DNA of 64,000 nucleotides from Comamonas sp. KCTC 72670 (GTDB lineage Bacteria > Myxococcota > Myxococcia > Myxococcales > Myxococcaceae), in contig BNCN01000013.1 of NCBI GenBank assembly GCA_014656495.1, forward strand, positions 183,686 through 247,685, written 5' to 3'. The first letter of the stretch is position 1; the number at the start of each line of letters is the position of its first letter. The notes under the pieces were generated by a model. The model was not told the origin of the DNA. It did not search any database and saw nothing but the letters and a program-made list of their open reading frames with translations. Both the position numbers and the translations under genes were made by a program. Shown one piece after another: positions 8,912 through 16,958 of this stretch.

Positions 8912-10377
8912 CGACACGGCTCCGGCGCGCGGCCCCAGAGTCGCGCGAGCTGCTGCTTCCACGCCTCGTTCTCCAGGAGGTTGGGATTCTGTGCGAGGGC
9001 CCGGCGCCCCAGGGCCCATACGGTTTCCGCCGCGGCGTCGGGCGGCACCGCGTCCAGCCATCCCTCCGACACGGCCGTGAGCGCGATGACCTGGTCCGCC
9101 AAGGTCCGCACGGTGAACCGTGGCTGGCGGAGCAACTCCCGGAGGAGATGGCCCCGCACCAACGCCTCCCGCGTCGAAGGGTCCACATCGAGGCCGACGC
9201 GCGTCAGCGCCTCGAGCGACTCGAACCGCGACATGGCGATGCGCAGGTTCCGGGCCGCGGCCCGAAGCGATGCGGGCTGTGCCGCCCCTCCGACGCGCGA
9301 CACGCTTCGCCCGACGTCCACGGCGGGGAGCTGGTTCCTCGCGAAGAGGGCCGAGTCCAGATAGAGCTGACCATCTGTTATCGAGATGAGGTTCGTCGGG
9401 ATGTACGCGGTGATGTCGCTCTCCGTGGTCTCGACGATCGGCAAGGCCGTGAGCGAGCCCCCTCCCGCGGCCTCTGATAGCGCCGTTGCCCGCTCGAGCA
9501 GTTGGGCGTGGATGTAGAAGATGTCTCCGGGGAAGGCCTCCCGGCCCGGCGGACGCCCCAACAGGAGCGCCAGCTCCCGGTAGGCATCGGCGTGTTTCGT
9601 CAGGTCGTCGAAGACGATCAGCGCATCCTGCCCTGCATCCCGAAAGTGCTCAGCGACCGTGGCGCCCGCATAGGGCGCGAGGTACTGGAGCCCTGGGGGG
9701 TCGCCCGCTTCCGACGCAATCACGACCGTACCCGCCAGGGCGCCACACAGCTCGAGCTGCTCGCGGACGCCCTGGACGCGGGAGCTGGGCTGACCGATGG
9801 CGACGTAGACACATGAGACCTTCGCCGGGACCTGCGCCGCAATGATGTCCAGCGCGAGCGCCGTCTTGCCCACGTTGTGGTCCCCCACGATGAGCTGCCG
9901 TTGCCCCCGGCCAATGGGAATCGCCGCGTCGATGACCATCACCCCCGTGAGCAAGGGCCTGACCACGGGCGCGCGCTCCGAAAGCGCGGGTGCGGGCCTG
10001 AAGACGGGCTGCCGCTTCCCCGCTGGAGGAGGGCCGTCATCCCGCGGGCGGCCGAGCGGGTCCAACACCCGCCCCAAGAGCTCTCGCCCCACCTGAACGG
10101 AGGGCGGGCGTCCCACGGCTTCAACGCCATCCCCCGCACACACCCGCTCCGCCCCTTGCAGCAGCACCACCCCCGTATGCGAGGGCGCGAGCTCGTGAGC
10201 CATGCCCAGGGCCCCCGAAGCAAAGACGACGAGCTCATCCGCGCCGCAAGCGGGGAGCCCCACCACTCGGGCCACGTCATCACCGACTTCGACGACCGCC
10301 CCACGGAGCCTGGCAGCCCTCCGGAGCTCCAGGTCGACAACGTCCTGGAGGCGTCGAGCCACGTCCTCGTCAGGCAT
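8908..10377 (-). CDS. atpA: N-ATPase alpha subunit
   Basis: 489 aa, the non-catalytic nucleotide-binding subunit of the F1 headpiece. The beta-barrel N-terminus is followed by the RecA-like domain with P-loop GDHNVGKTAL (GDRQTGKT in most alphas), DDLTKHADAYREL (Walker B region), PGDIFYIHAQLLERA, and ITDGQLYLD with the conserved SVSRVGGAAQ segment. The C-terminal helical bundle is shorter and more diverged than in the housekeeping enzyme. The start overlaps atpF by 8 bases and the end overlaps atpG by 4, implying translational coupling and fixed subunit output. Confidence 0.92.
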   Translation of the reverse strand: MPDEDVARRLQDVVDLELRRAARLRGAVVEVGDDVARVVGLPACGADELVVFASGALGMAHELAPSHTGVVLLQGAERVCAGDGVEAVGRPPSVQVGRELLGRVLDPLGRPRDDGPPPAGKRQPVFRPAPALSERAPVVRPLLTGVMVIDAAIPIGRGQRQLIVGDHNVGKTALALDIIAAQVPAKVSCVYVAIGQPSSRVQGVREQLELCGALAGTVVIASEAGDPPGLQYLAPYAGATVAEHFRDAGQDALIVFDDLTKHADAYRELALLLGRPPGREAFPGDIFYIHAQLLERATALSEAAGGGSLTALPIVETTESDITAYIPTNLISITDGQLYLDSALFARNQLPAVDVGRSVSRVGGAAQPASLRAAARNLRIAMSRFESLEALTRVGLDVDPSTREALVRGHLLRELLRQPRFTVRTLADQVIALTAVSEGWLDAVPPDAAAETVWALGRRALAQNPNLLENEAWKQQLARLWGRAPEPCR

Positions 10378-11104
10378 CCGCCCCCTCCAAGCTGGCGCCG
10401 CTGGCGTCCCTGGGTGGATTCACGGCGCGGGCGGCCTGGCGGGCCACGGAGAGCGCGGTGGCATCGACCTGCCCCGCTGGCGTCGTCACGCGAACCCCCG
10501 CTCCGAGCGCGGTGACGACCCGCTCACGCACGCCGGCACCGAGCACTTCCTCCAGGAGCCCGCGCGCCCGGGCGTCCAGGGGCCGCGCGCTCTCCACCGA
10601 CGCGGGCGCGCGCGCCTCCGCGGGCACCGAGGCGAGCTCGGCGCAGGCGGCGCGGACGAGCGCGAGGTCGAGCGCGGGGCCATCGAGCGCGGCCAGGAGG
10701 CGGCGCACCGACTCGGCGGCGATGCGCCCGATGGTGTCCACCAACTCCGCGGCGCTGGCGTCCCGCCAATCCTGGAGCTCCTTCTCCAGTCGCCGCCGAT
10801 CTTCCACCTGGACGCGCTTCGCCGCCTCGGCCGCCTGAAGGGCTTCGTCCCGGGCCGAAGCGAGCAGCGCACGGCGGCGCTCCTCGCTCTCACGCCCCGC
10901 GGCCTCACGCTCGGCCCGCGCCGCTCGCGACACGGCCTCGGCCTCCTCCCGCTGGTGCCGCGCAGCCTCGGCCTCCTGGGCATGGCGGGCCTGCTCCGCG
11001 TCGAGCGCGCGGCGAATGGGCTTGAAGAGGAGCCACCCCAGCACCGCGGCCAACACCAGGAAGTTCACCGCCTCGAACAAGAAGTTGGTGAAGGCGGGCG
11101 ACAC
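10370..11104 (-). CDS. atpF: N-ATPase subunit b (long form covering b and delta roles)
   Basis: 244 aa starting at GTG, 6 bases after the atpE stop. An N-terminal membrane helix (FLFEAVNFLVLAAVLGWLLF) is followed by a long Ala/Glu/Arg-rich coiled coil (residues about 30-125) of the peripheral stalk, then a globular C-terminal part with a delta-like segment (LLEEVLGAGVRERVVTALGAG). The operon has no separate delta gene; the long AtpF is thought to cover both roles in N-ATPases. AGGTGA near the atpE end serves as its ribosome binding site. Confidence 0.87.
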   Translation of the reverse strand: MSPAFTNFLFEAVNFLVLAAVLGWLLFKPIRRALDAEQARHAQEAEAARHQREEAEAVSRAARAEREAAGRESEERRRALLASARDEALQAAEAAKRVQVEDRRRLEKELQDWRDASAAELVDTIGRIAAESVRRLLAALDGPALDLALVRAACAELASVPAEARAPASVESARPLDARARGLLEEVLGAGVRERVVTALGAGVRVTTPAGQVDATALSVARQAARAVNPPRDASGASLEGADA

Positions 11105-11110
11105 GGCGGC

Positions 11111-11371
11111 TCACCTCGCGGGCAACAAGGGGTTCGCGAAGAGCAGGACCAAGGCGATGACCAGACAGAAAATGGCGGTGGACTCCACCATGGCCAGGGC
11201 CACGAACTGGTTGCGTGTGATGGCGCCTGCTTCATCCGGCTGTCGGGCCAGGGCGTCCATGCCAGCGGCGCCAATGCGGCTCTCCCCGAACGCCGCGCCA
11301 ATGGCGCCGAGCGCCATCGTCAAGCCCGCGGTGATGATGGACACCAGGGCCAGGATGGTGTGCTCGCTCAT
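11111..11371 (-). CDS. atpE: N-ATPase c subunit (membrane rotor ring)
   Basis: 86 aa, two transmembrane helices joined by the conserved ARQP loop. Counting back from RQP, the first helix has Glu in FGESRIG at the position of Gln32 of the Ilyobacter sodium-binding c subunit. The second helix has MVESTAIF, with the ion-carrying Glu followed by Ser-Thr, the sodium-type ES signature; the position equivalent to Tyr70 is Phe. The paired carboxylates are characteristic of N-ATPase c subunits. The ATGA overlap with atpB indicates coupled translation. Confidence 0.92.
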   Translation of the reverse strand: MSEHTILALVSIITAGLTMALGAIGAAFGESRIGAAGMDALARQPDEAGAITRNQFVALAMVESTAIFCLVIALVLLFANPLLPAR

Positions 11372-12048
11372 GCTCCCTCCTCCTCTCCAACGCGGATTGC
11401 CGCGCCGATGTAGACGCTCGCCAGAATCGTGAAGATGTAGGCCTGAAGCAGGCCGATGAGCAGGTCCAGCGCCATGAGCGGGACAGGCACCAGCAGGCCG
11501 ACGAGCGCGACGATGAGCGCGACGATGAGGTGGCCGCTCATCATGTTGCCGAACAGCCGCAGCGCGAGCGCGAGCGTCCGGGACAGCTCGCTGACCAGGT
11601 GGAGCGGGAAGAGCAGCGGGCTCGGCTGGAAGTAGCGCTTGACGTAGCCAGCGAGGCCGCGTGCCCGGATACCAGCGAATGGCACGGCCAGGAAAACCAA
11701 CGCGGCGAGCGCGCTCGTCGCGGCGAGGTTGGTGGTGGGTGGAGCGAAGCCAGGCAACTGGCCCAGGAGCGAAGCCCCCGCGATGAACAGGAACAGGCTC
11801 CCCGAGAAGACCTCAAGCCCGCGCGAGGGATGGCCGACGGTCTCCGTCACCAGGTCCCGAAGGAACCGGTACATGAGCCGCCCCGCCGCGGCCAGGCGCC
11901 CCTCCGGCGCGCGCGCGACAGCCCTCCCCACCGGCGCGAGGGCCCCCCAGAGAAAGAGGCTGGTCGCCACGCTGGTCGCCATCGTGCGCGTCAACGGTAC
12001 GGGCCCCAGCCAGACAATCACGTGCTCGGTGAAGACCTCGGCGCTCAT
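11368..12048 (-). CDS. atpB: N-ATPase a subunit (ion channel)
   Basis: 226 aa from an ATG overlapping the atpR stop (ATGA), preceded by GGAGG. Five or six hydrophobic helices. The fourth carries the essential Arg in LSRTLALALRLFGNMMSGH, which interacts with the c-ring carboxylate, and the last helix includes LLIGLLQAYIFTILASVYIG with the conserved Gln-Ala-Tyr. Forms the two half-channels at the rotor-stator interface in the inner membrane. A much longer open frame runs upstream, but only this start agrees with the operon geometry. Confidence 0.92.
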   Translation of the reverse strand: MSAEVFTEHVIVWLGPVPLTRTMATSVATSLFLWGALAPVGRAVARAPEGRLAAAGRLMYRFLRDLVTETVGHPSRGLEVFSGSLFLFIAGASLLGQLPGFAPPTTNLAATSALAALVFLAVPFAGIRARGLAGYVKRYFQPSPLLFPLHLVSELSRTLALALRLFGNMMSGHLIVALIVALVGLLVPVPLMALDLLIGLLQAYIFTILASVYIGAAIRVGEEEGA

Positions 12049-12278
12049 CGGAACCTCCGCTGAACGAGCGCGCTGGTTGCGGCAAAACCGGCGAGCCACC
12101 CCGCCGCTCCCGCCACGAGGTGCCCCGCCAGGGCCGAGACGAGGAGCACGGCCCCCACGAGCCCCAGGCGCAGCAGCAGCGACAGGGCGCCCGCCCTCCC
12201 CCGCGCCGCGTTCACGAGCAGGTGCGCCTGCACCACGCCCGCGGCGGCCCCCAGGAGCGCGAACCCCCAACCGTTCAT
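12045..12278 (-). CDS. atpR: N-ATPase accessory membrane subunit AtpR
   Basis: 77 aa with about three hydrophobic segments and conserved-looking intramembrane Arg residues (NAARGRAG and LLLRLGLVG). Small AtpR proteins of this design occur only in N-ATPase operons, between atpQ and atpB. They were proposed to interact with the c-subunit carboxylates through their Arg residues and to help ring assembly. Overlaps both neighbours as ATGA. The assignment rests on position, size and topology. Confidence 0.8.
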   Translation of the reverse strand: MNGWGFALLGAAAGVVQAHLLVNAARGRAGALSLLLRLGLVGAVLLVSALAGHLVAGAAGWLAGFAATSALVQRRFR

Positions 12279-12565
12279 GGCCCGCTCCCGCGCACCGCCC
12301 GGAAGGCCATGAGACACCCCAACACGGTGCCCACGAGCAGCAACAGGAGCGTCAGCTTCACCCCTGTCTCGAGCCAGGCATCGAGCTGCCGCCCCAGGAG
12401 CGCGCCGCCCGTGGAGCAGAGGATGATGGGCCACCCCACGCTCCCAATCAGCGCCAGCGCTCGCCAGAACTCCCCACCCGCAGTGCGTCGCTGGTACCGC
12501 GAGAGGTCCTTTCGGGCCCGCTCCCGAGCCTCCTCTCGCCGGGTAGGCGTCAGGCGCTCAGCCAT
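12275..12565 (-). CDS. atpQ: N-ATPase accessory membrane subunit AtpQ (AtpI-like)
   Basis: 96 aa. A basic N-terminal region (RREEARERARKDLSRYQRR) is followed by two transmembrane helices with the AtpI-like small-residue motif GGALLGRQLDAWL. In AtpI proteins this fold is linked to c-ring assembly and Mg transport. The start, MAERLTPTRR, overlaps the atpC end by 8 bases. Third in the operon, exactly where atpQ is expected. Confidence 0.82.
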   Translation of the reverse strand: MAERLTPTRREEARERARKDLSRYQRRTAGGEFWRALALIGSVGWPIILCSTGGALLGRQLDAWLETGVKLTLLLLLVGTVLGCLMAFRAVRGSGP

Positions 12566-12974
12566 GACGGGCCTTCGTGCGCGGCGCCACCGGCCCCTGC
12601 CGCAGCTCGTGTGCGATGCGCTGCTCGAGCTCGCCGAGGCGCCGCCGCATGGAGAGTTCGCTGTCCGGGGTCGCCAATGCCCGGGAGAGCGACGCGAGCA
12701 CGTCCTCGCCCCGCGCGCCCACCACCGCGAACGGCGTGTAGAGGATGCTGGTGTCACCCGCGGCATCGAGCAGCCCCCCGGCGGTGGCGGCGAAGCGCAC
12801 CCCGTCCTCCATCTGCAACAAACACAGCCCCGGCTCGACCACCGAGGCGAAGGCCTCCTCCCGCGGCCGCAGCCCGACGTGGCCGCTCTCCGTTGGAACG
12901 CGCGCCGAGCGAACGCGCGCGTCCACCACCACCTCCTGCGGTGTGCGGATGACGAAGCGCAGGCGCTCACCCAT
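12558..12974 (-). CDS. atpC: N-ATPase epsilon subunit
   Basis: 138 aa. The N-terminal beta-sandwich (FVIRTPQEVVVDARVRSARV, then GHVGLRPREEAFASVVEPG) matches F1 epsilon, and the C-terminal helical part (SMRRRLGELEQRIAHELR) is short. Regulates and couples the F1 head to the rotor. Overlaps atpD by 8 bases upstream and atpQ by 8 bases downstream. In N-ATPase operons atpC is second, directly behind atpD, as here. Confidence 0.88.
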   Translation of the reverse strand: MGERLRFVIRTPQEVVVDARVRSARVPTESGHVGLRPREEAFASVVEPGLCLLQMEDGVRFAATAGGLLDAAGDTSILYTPFAVVGARGEDVLASLSRALATPDSELSMRRRLGELEQRIAHELRQGPVAPRTKARHG

Positions 12975-14370
12975 GCAGCACCTCCGAGAGCGCGCCCATC
13001 ATGAAGAGGCTGTCCTCGGGCAAGGCATCGCAGCGTCCCTCCAGGATGGAGGACACCCCCTCCAGGGTTTCGGCCATGGACACCCACCGCCCCGGCAGCC
13101 CCGTGAAGCTCTCCGTGACGAAGAACGGCTGTGTCAGGAAGTTGCGGAGCCGCTTCGCCCGGCCCACGAGTGTCCGGTCCTCGGGTGACAGCTCGTCGAC
13201 GCCGAGCATCGAGATCACGTCTCGCAGCTCTTCGTGGCGGGCCAGCAGGCTCCGCGCCTCCTCCGCGACGTCGCAATGGCGCTGCCCCACGAAGGTGGCA
13301 TCCAGGGCCTTGGAGACCGAGGAGAGCGGATCGACCGCCGGGTAGTAGCCCTCGGCAGCCACCGCGCGCGACAGGACGAGCGCGCTGTCGATATGCCAGA
13401 ACGCATGCGTCACCGCGGGGTCCCCGTAGTCGTCCGCCGGGACGTACACCGCCTGCACGGAGAGCATCCCCCCCTGGTGGGTCGCGGTGATTCGCTCCTC
13501 GATGGCCGCCAGGTCCGCGGCGAGCGTGGGCTGATATCCCACGCGAGAAGGAAGACGTCCGAGCAGACCGCTGACCTCCATGCCAGCCTGCACATGACGG
13601 TAGATGTTATCGACCACGAACATCACGTCCTGGCCCAGCGCGTCGCGGAAGTACTCGGCGATGGAGAGCGCCGCCTCGCCAACCATGAACCGGGCGCCGG
13701 GCGTCTCCTTCATCTGCCCGAAGACGAGGGCCGTGCGGTCGAGGACGCCACGCCGCCGCATCTCCTCCCAGAGCTCCAGGCCCTCTCGCGAGCGCTCACC
13801 AATCCCCGCGAAGACCGCGACGCCCTTGAACCCGGCGACCGCATTGTGGATGAACTCCGTCAGGACGATGGTCTTCCCCACCCCCGCGCCCCCGAACACC
13901 GCGGCGCGCCCGCCCTGAACGAAGGGGCAGAACAAGTCGATGACCTTGATCCCCGTCTCGTAGACTTTCATCCAAGGACGCCGAGCCCACGGTGGCGGCG
14001 GCGGGCGGCGAAGCGGGAGGTGGTCCTCCGGGACAATGGCGCCTCCGCCGTCGAGCGGCGTCCCCCGCAGGTCCACGACGCGTCCGAGCAGCCCCCGTCC
14101 CACGGGGACTTGCAGGGGACGGCCATCGCCGTGAACGGGGGCGCCGCGCCGGAGCCCTCGCGTCTCGTCGAGCGCGATTGCACGCAAGCGCGCGGCCCCC
14201 ACGTGCGCCTGCACCACGGCGAGCACGTGCCCCTGCTCCGCGGCACATTCGAGCGCGGCGCCAATGGTGGGCACCGTCCCTTCCACGTCGATCTCCAGGA
14301 CCGTGCCCCGGACGGAGGCAATGCGTCCCTTGACCACTGGCTCGGTCCGCGTCACGAGCCGCTCCGGCAT
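12967..14370 (-). CDS. atpD: N-ATPase beta subunit (catalytic)
   Basis: 467 aa from MPERLVTRTEP, the usual length for F1 beta. Motifs: P-loop GGAGVGKT, GERSREGLELWEEM with the catalytic Glu, FVVDNIYR (Walker B), and SRVGYQPTLA. It heads the nine-gene operon. The chosen ATG has no obvious Shine-Dalgarno. An in-frame ATG at 14472 is preceded by AAAGGGG at 9 bases and would add 34 residues with five Cys; that extension looks unlike known betas, so the shorter start is preferred with moderate confidence. N-ATPases are thought to act mainly as ATP-driven sodium or proton export pumps rather than synthases. Confidence 0.9.
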   Translation of the reverse strand: MPERLVTRTEPVVKGRIASVRGTVLEIDVEGTVPTIGAALECAAEQGHVLAVVQAHVGAARLRAIALDETRGLRRGAPVHGDGRPLQVPVGRGLLGRVVDLRGTPLDGGGAIVPEDHLPLRRPPPPPWARRPWMKVYETGIKVIDLFCPFVQGGRAAVFGGAGVGKTIVLTEFIHNAVAGFKGVAVFAGIGERSREGLELWEEMRRRGVLDRTALVFGQMKETPGARFMVGEAALSIAEYFRDALGQDVMFVVDNIYRHVQAGMEVSGLLGRLPSRVGYQPTLAADLAAIEERITATHQGGMLSVQAVYVPADDYGDPAVTHAFWHIDSALVLSRAVAAEGYYPAVDPLSSVSKALDATFVGQRHCDVAEEARSLLARHEELRDVISMLGVDELSPEDRTLVGRAKRLRNFLTQPFFVTESFTGLPGRWVSMAETLEGVSSILEGRCDALPEDSLFMMGALSEVLHG

Positions 14371-14486
14371 CCAGCAGCGCAGCGCGGGTTTCGCGCAGGG
14401 AAGACGGGCCGTCGCGGGCAGCTTCGCTCCCTTGTCTGGCCCGCCTCGGCATTCATCCCAACACCCCTCCATGGAACGGTCCCCTT

Positions 14487-14740
14487 TTGGGATACGCATG
14501 GGGGGACCTCCACGACACCTCACCCCCGGCAGGCATCCCCTCAGGCGTGGTTGCACGCCGGGAGCCCGAGCCCGACGTTTGCTGGGGAGACGTGAAGCCG
14601 GGCCCCTTCCTGGGCCACGACGGGGTGGGAGTCATCGAGGAGCTGGCCTCTGACGCGAGCGGCTTTCAAACAGGCGACCGCGGCCTCCTGGGCGCCATCA
14701 CGCCGTGGAGACGGTGCAACGCATGTCTATCCGCCCCCTA
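14487..14740 (+). pseudogene. Zinc alcohol dehydrogenase remnant
   Basis: One frame encodes a clear fragment of the N-terminal domain of a zinc-dependent alcohol dehydrogenase: PFLGHDGVGVIEELASDASG, then FQTGDRGLLGAITPWRRCNA. This corresponds to the family's GHExVGxVxExG, FxxGDRV and cysteine-cluster segments. Only one or two of the structural-zinc Cys remain. A GDLHD segment upstream could derive from the CGTDLH catalytic-zinc region, with unrelated sequence inserted after it. The remaining 250 residues of the catalytic and NAD domains are absent; the frame runs into unrelated sequence before the next gene. A decayed gene fragment. Confidence 0.6.
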
Positions 14741-14800
14741 CCCCAGGGCGAACCTGGAACGGCTTGCGGGCCGAAGGGAGGCCGGCCGGCCGGAGGCATG

Positions 14801-16237
14801 ATGCTCAAGCCATTTGAAGTCCACATCCAGGCCGAGCCCCTGACGCATCTCGAATCCGAGCTGGCCCCCAGTGACTGGCGCGAATTCCTGTCCCGCGCGG
14901 ACCACGCGCGGGCCATCATGAAGGGCCGCACGTTCTGGAACATCAGCTCCACCGCGAAGGGCGGCGGCGTCGCGGAGATGCTGCCCGGGCTGGTCGCCTA
15001 CACCCGCGGCGCGGGCGTGGATTCGCGCTGGCTGGTGCTGACCGGGACTCCGGCGTTCTTCCACATCACCAAGCGTCTCTTCAATGCGCTGCATGGCTCG
15101 AGCGGGGACGGGTCGGCGCTCGGGGCCGTCGAGCGAGAAACGTACGACGACGTGCTTCAAGACAATGCGGAGGAGCTGCTTGCCCTGGTGAAGCCAGGCG
15201 ACGTGGTGCTCCTGCATGACCCGCAGACCTGCGGGCTTGGCCCCGCGTTGGCCGAGGCAGGCGCCAGCGTCGTCTGGCGCTGTCACGTCGGGCGGGACAC
15301 GCCCAACGCAGAGGTGTCACGGGCGTGGGAGTTCCTGGCTCCGGGGTTGTCCGCCGCCCGGTTCCTCATCTTCAGCAGAGCCGCCTACGTTCCGCCCCAG
15401 TACGCGGACCGAGCGCTGATCATCCAGCCCTCCATCGACATCTTCGCGGTGAAGAACCAGCCCATGGCGCCCGCGGTCGCGCGGGCCATCCTCGCCACCA
15501 CCGGCCTGCTTCGGTCGGGGCCGGACATGCCCGAGCCCGCCTTCACTCGCGCGGACGGCGTCACGGGCCGCGTGTCGCGGGGCGCGGACATCATCCGGTT
15601 GGGCACCGGGCCCGTTCCCGACATGCCGCTGCTCGTGCAGGTGTCTCGATGGGACCCGCTGAAGGATGCAGCGGGCGTGCTGAGCGGCTTCGCGCTGCTC
15701 CTGCGGCAGACGCCCCACCTGCGCGTGGAGCTGGTGCTCGCGGGGCCCGCCGTCACGTCCGTGGCGGACGACCCGGATGCGGCAGCCACGCTCGAGGACG
15801 TCCTCGCCTTGTGGCGCCGGCAATCCCACTTCGTGCGTCAGCGCATCCACCTGGCGTGTCTCCCCATGACCGATCTCGAGGAGAACGCCGCCATCGTCAA
15901 CGCGCTCCAGCGACATGCGGCCGTGGTGACGCAGAAGAGCCTCCAGGAAGGCTTCGGGCTCACCATCACCGAAGCCATGTGGAAGGCACGCCCCGTGGTC
16001 GCCAGCGCGGTGGGCGGGCTCCAAGACCAGGTCCTCCCTGGGGAGAACGGCCTGCTCCTGCGCAACCCTGAAGACCGGGCGGAGTTCGCGGGCGCCGTGC
16101 GCTCACTCCTGGAGGCTCCGGAGCGAGCAACCCTCATGGGCTTGCGCGCGCATGAACATGTCCGCACCCACTTCACCATCACCCGCCATCTCTCGGACTT
16201 CGTGCGCCTCCTGGAGCGCCTCTCAATGCAGAAATAA
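14801..16237 (+). CDS. treT: TreT-like trehalose synthase, GT4 glycosyltransferase
   Basis: 478 aa. GT-B fold glycosyltransferase of the TreT/trehalose-phosphorylase branch, which makes trehalose from an NDP-glucose (or glucose 1-phosphate) and glucose in the cytoplasm. Visible: N-terminal ISSTAKGGGVAEML (acceptor loop), LLHDPQTCGL, CHVGRDTPN (around residues 160-168), SRWDPLKDAAGVL, and the donor-site motif EGFGLTITEAMWK (about 383-395) followed by VASAVGGL. I chose the second of two adjacent ATGs, four bases after GGAGG; the upstream one adds a Met. Probably supports osmotic or desiccation tolerance. No trehalose-degrading partner is adjacent. The donor substrate cannot be told from sequence. 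Confidence 0.8.
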   Translation: MLKPFEVHIQAEPLTHLESELAPSDWREFLSRADHARAIMKGRTFWNISSTAKGGGVAEMLPGLVAYTRGAGVDSRWLVLTGTPAFFHITKRLFNALHGSSGDGSALGAVERETYDDVLQDNAEELLALVKPGDVVLLHDPQTCGLGPALAEAGASVVWRCHVGRDTPNAEVSRAWEFLAPGLSAARFLIFSRAAYVPPQYADRALIIQPSIDIFAVKNQPMAPAVARAILATTGLLRSGPDMPEPAFTRADGVTGRVSRGADIIRLGTGPVPDMPLLVQVSRWDPLKDAAGVLSGFALLLRQTPHLRVELVLAGPAVTSVADDPDAAATLEDVLALWRRQSHFVRQRIHLACLPMTDLEENAAIVNALQRHAAVVTQKSLQEGFGLTITEAMWKARPVVASAVGGLQDQVLPGENGLLLRNPEDRAEFAGAVRSLLEAPERATLMGLRAHEHVRTHFTITRHLSDFVRLLERLSMQK

Positions 16238-16592
16238 AACACACATCAATCACACACAAAAAGACAATCATAACCAATCACAGACAACACAAAACACATT
16301 CATCGCGATACGCGCGGAGTGAGGACTGAACAATCGATCGGGCTGACATCCCGGCAGGCCCCTGGAAAACCACTGAACATCCCAGCAGGCCATTCGGCAG
16401 GATCAGAATGCCCTCAATCACTGAACATGCGACCAGCCCGAATCCGCCCAGGACCCCCTGAGAAATACCTGATCTTCAGTTCATGTAGGCACAGCATGAC
16501 AACACGCCGCCTGACCCAATGCCTGCCCACCCGTTCATGTAGGCATGACGCCACTGCCCAGATCAGGACTCACTGAACATCCAGGCAGTCAA
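16233..16592. repeat. Intergenic array of short dispersed repeats, copy 2
   Basis: The non-coding gap after treT begins with an A/C-rich low-complexity tract (about 16233-16310), as in copy 1. Word B (CTGAACATCC..GCAG type) occurs at 16324-16330 (partial), 16365-16392 (GAAAACCACTGAACATCC, then CAGCAGGCC), 16415-16438 and 16567-16590. Word A occurs at 16480-16495 (TTCATGTAGGCACAGCA) and 16534-16549 (TTCATGTAGGCATGACG). GGCTGACATCCCGGCAGGCC at 16341-16360 is another B-like unit, and CAGGATCAGA is shared with copy 1. The order, A/C-rich tract then mixed B and A words, parallels copy 1 on the same strand. No protein-coding potential is evident. Confidence 0.55.
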
Positions 16593-16721
16593 AGGCAGCC
16601 AGTCCACCGCTCGCTCGGCTGGCCGCTGATCGCCGGAGCCGCGAATGACGGCGCGCTGCGGCGCTTGTCCCCTGCGCCTGGAGCCCCCAGCGTACCGGTG
16701 GGCTCATTCAAAGGACGGTGG

Positions 16722-16931
16722 ATGGCGAAAAAGAAGATCGTCGAAGGGTACGGAGGCACGAGCGAGCAGCGTCAACGCCACCTCCAGAACGACAACTTCT
16801 CAGAACGGGCGCCGGAGACGCCGGAAGAAGTCGAAGCGGTTCGAAGCACGCCGGACAAGGACGGGCGAACGGTCACCATCCATCCATTGGGAACGGAGGA
16901 CTCGGACGACCTCTGGCGCGGAGAGCCGTGA
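16722..16931 (+). CDS. small hypothetical protein, 69 aa
   Basis: Hydrophilic protein beginning MAKKKIVEGYGGTSEQR and ending with an acidic tail (GTEDSDDLWRGEP). AAAGGACGG lies about 8 bases before this ATG; a longer frame upstream runs into the repeat region and is less likely. No signal peptide, membrane segment or recognised domain. The charged, Gln/Asn-rich composition suggests a disordered or small helical protein. It converges with the tiny membrane protein gene on the other strand. Confidence 0.5.
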   Translation: MAKKKIVEGYGGTSEQRQRHLQNDNFSERAPETPEEVEAVRSTPDKDGRTVTIHPLGTEDSDDLWRGEP

Positions 16932-16958
16932 GCCACGGGGGCCCTCCCGGCCGCACCG

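Noticed and set aside
16319..16576. Short open frame in the second repeat region
   Set aside because: Same reasons; it is a chance opening through repeat words.
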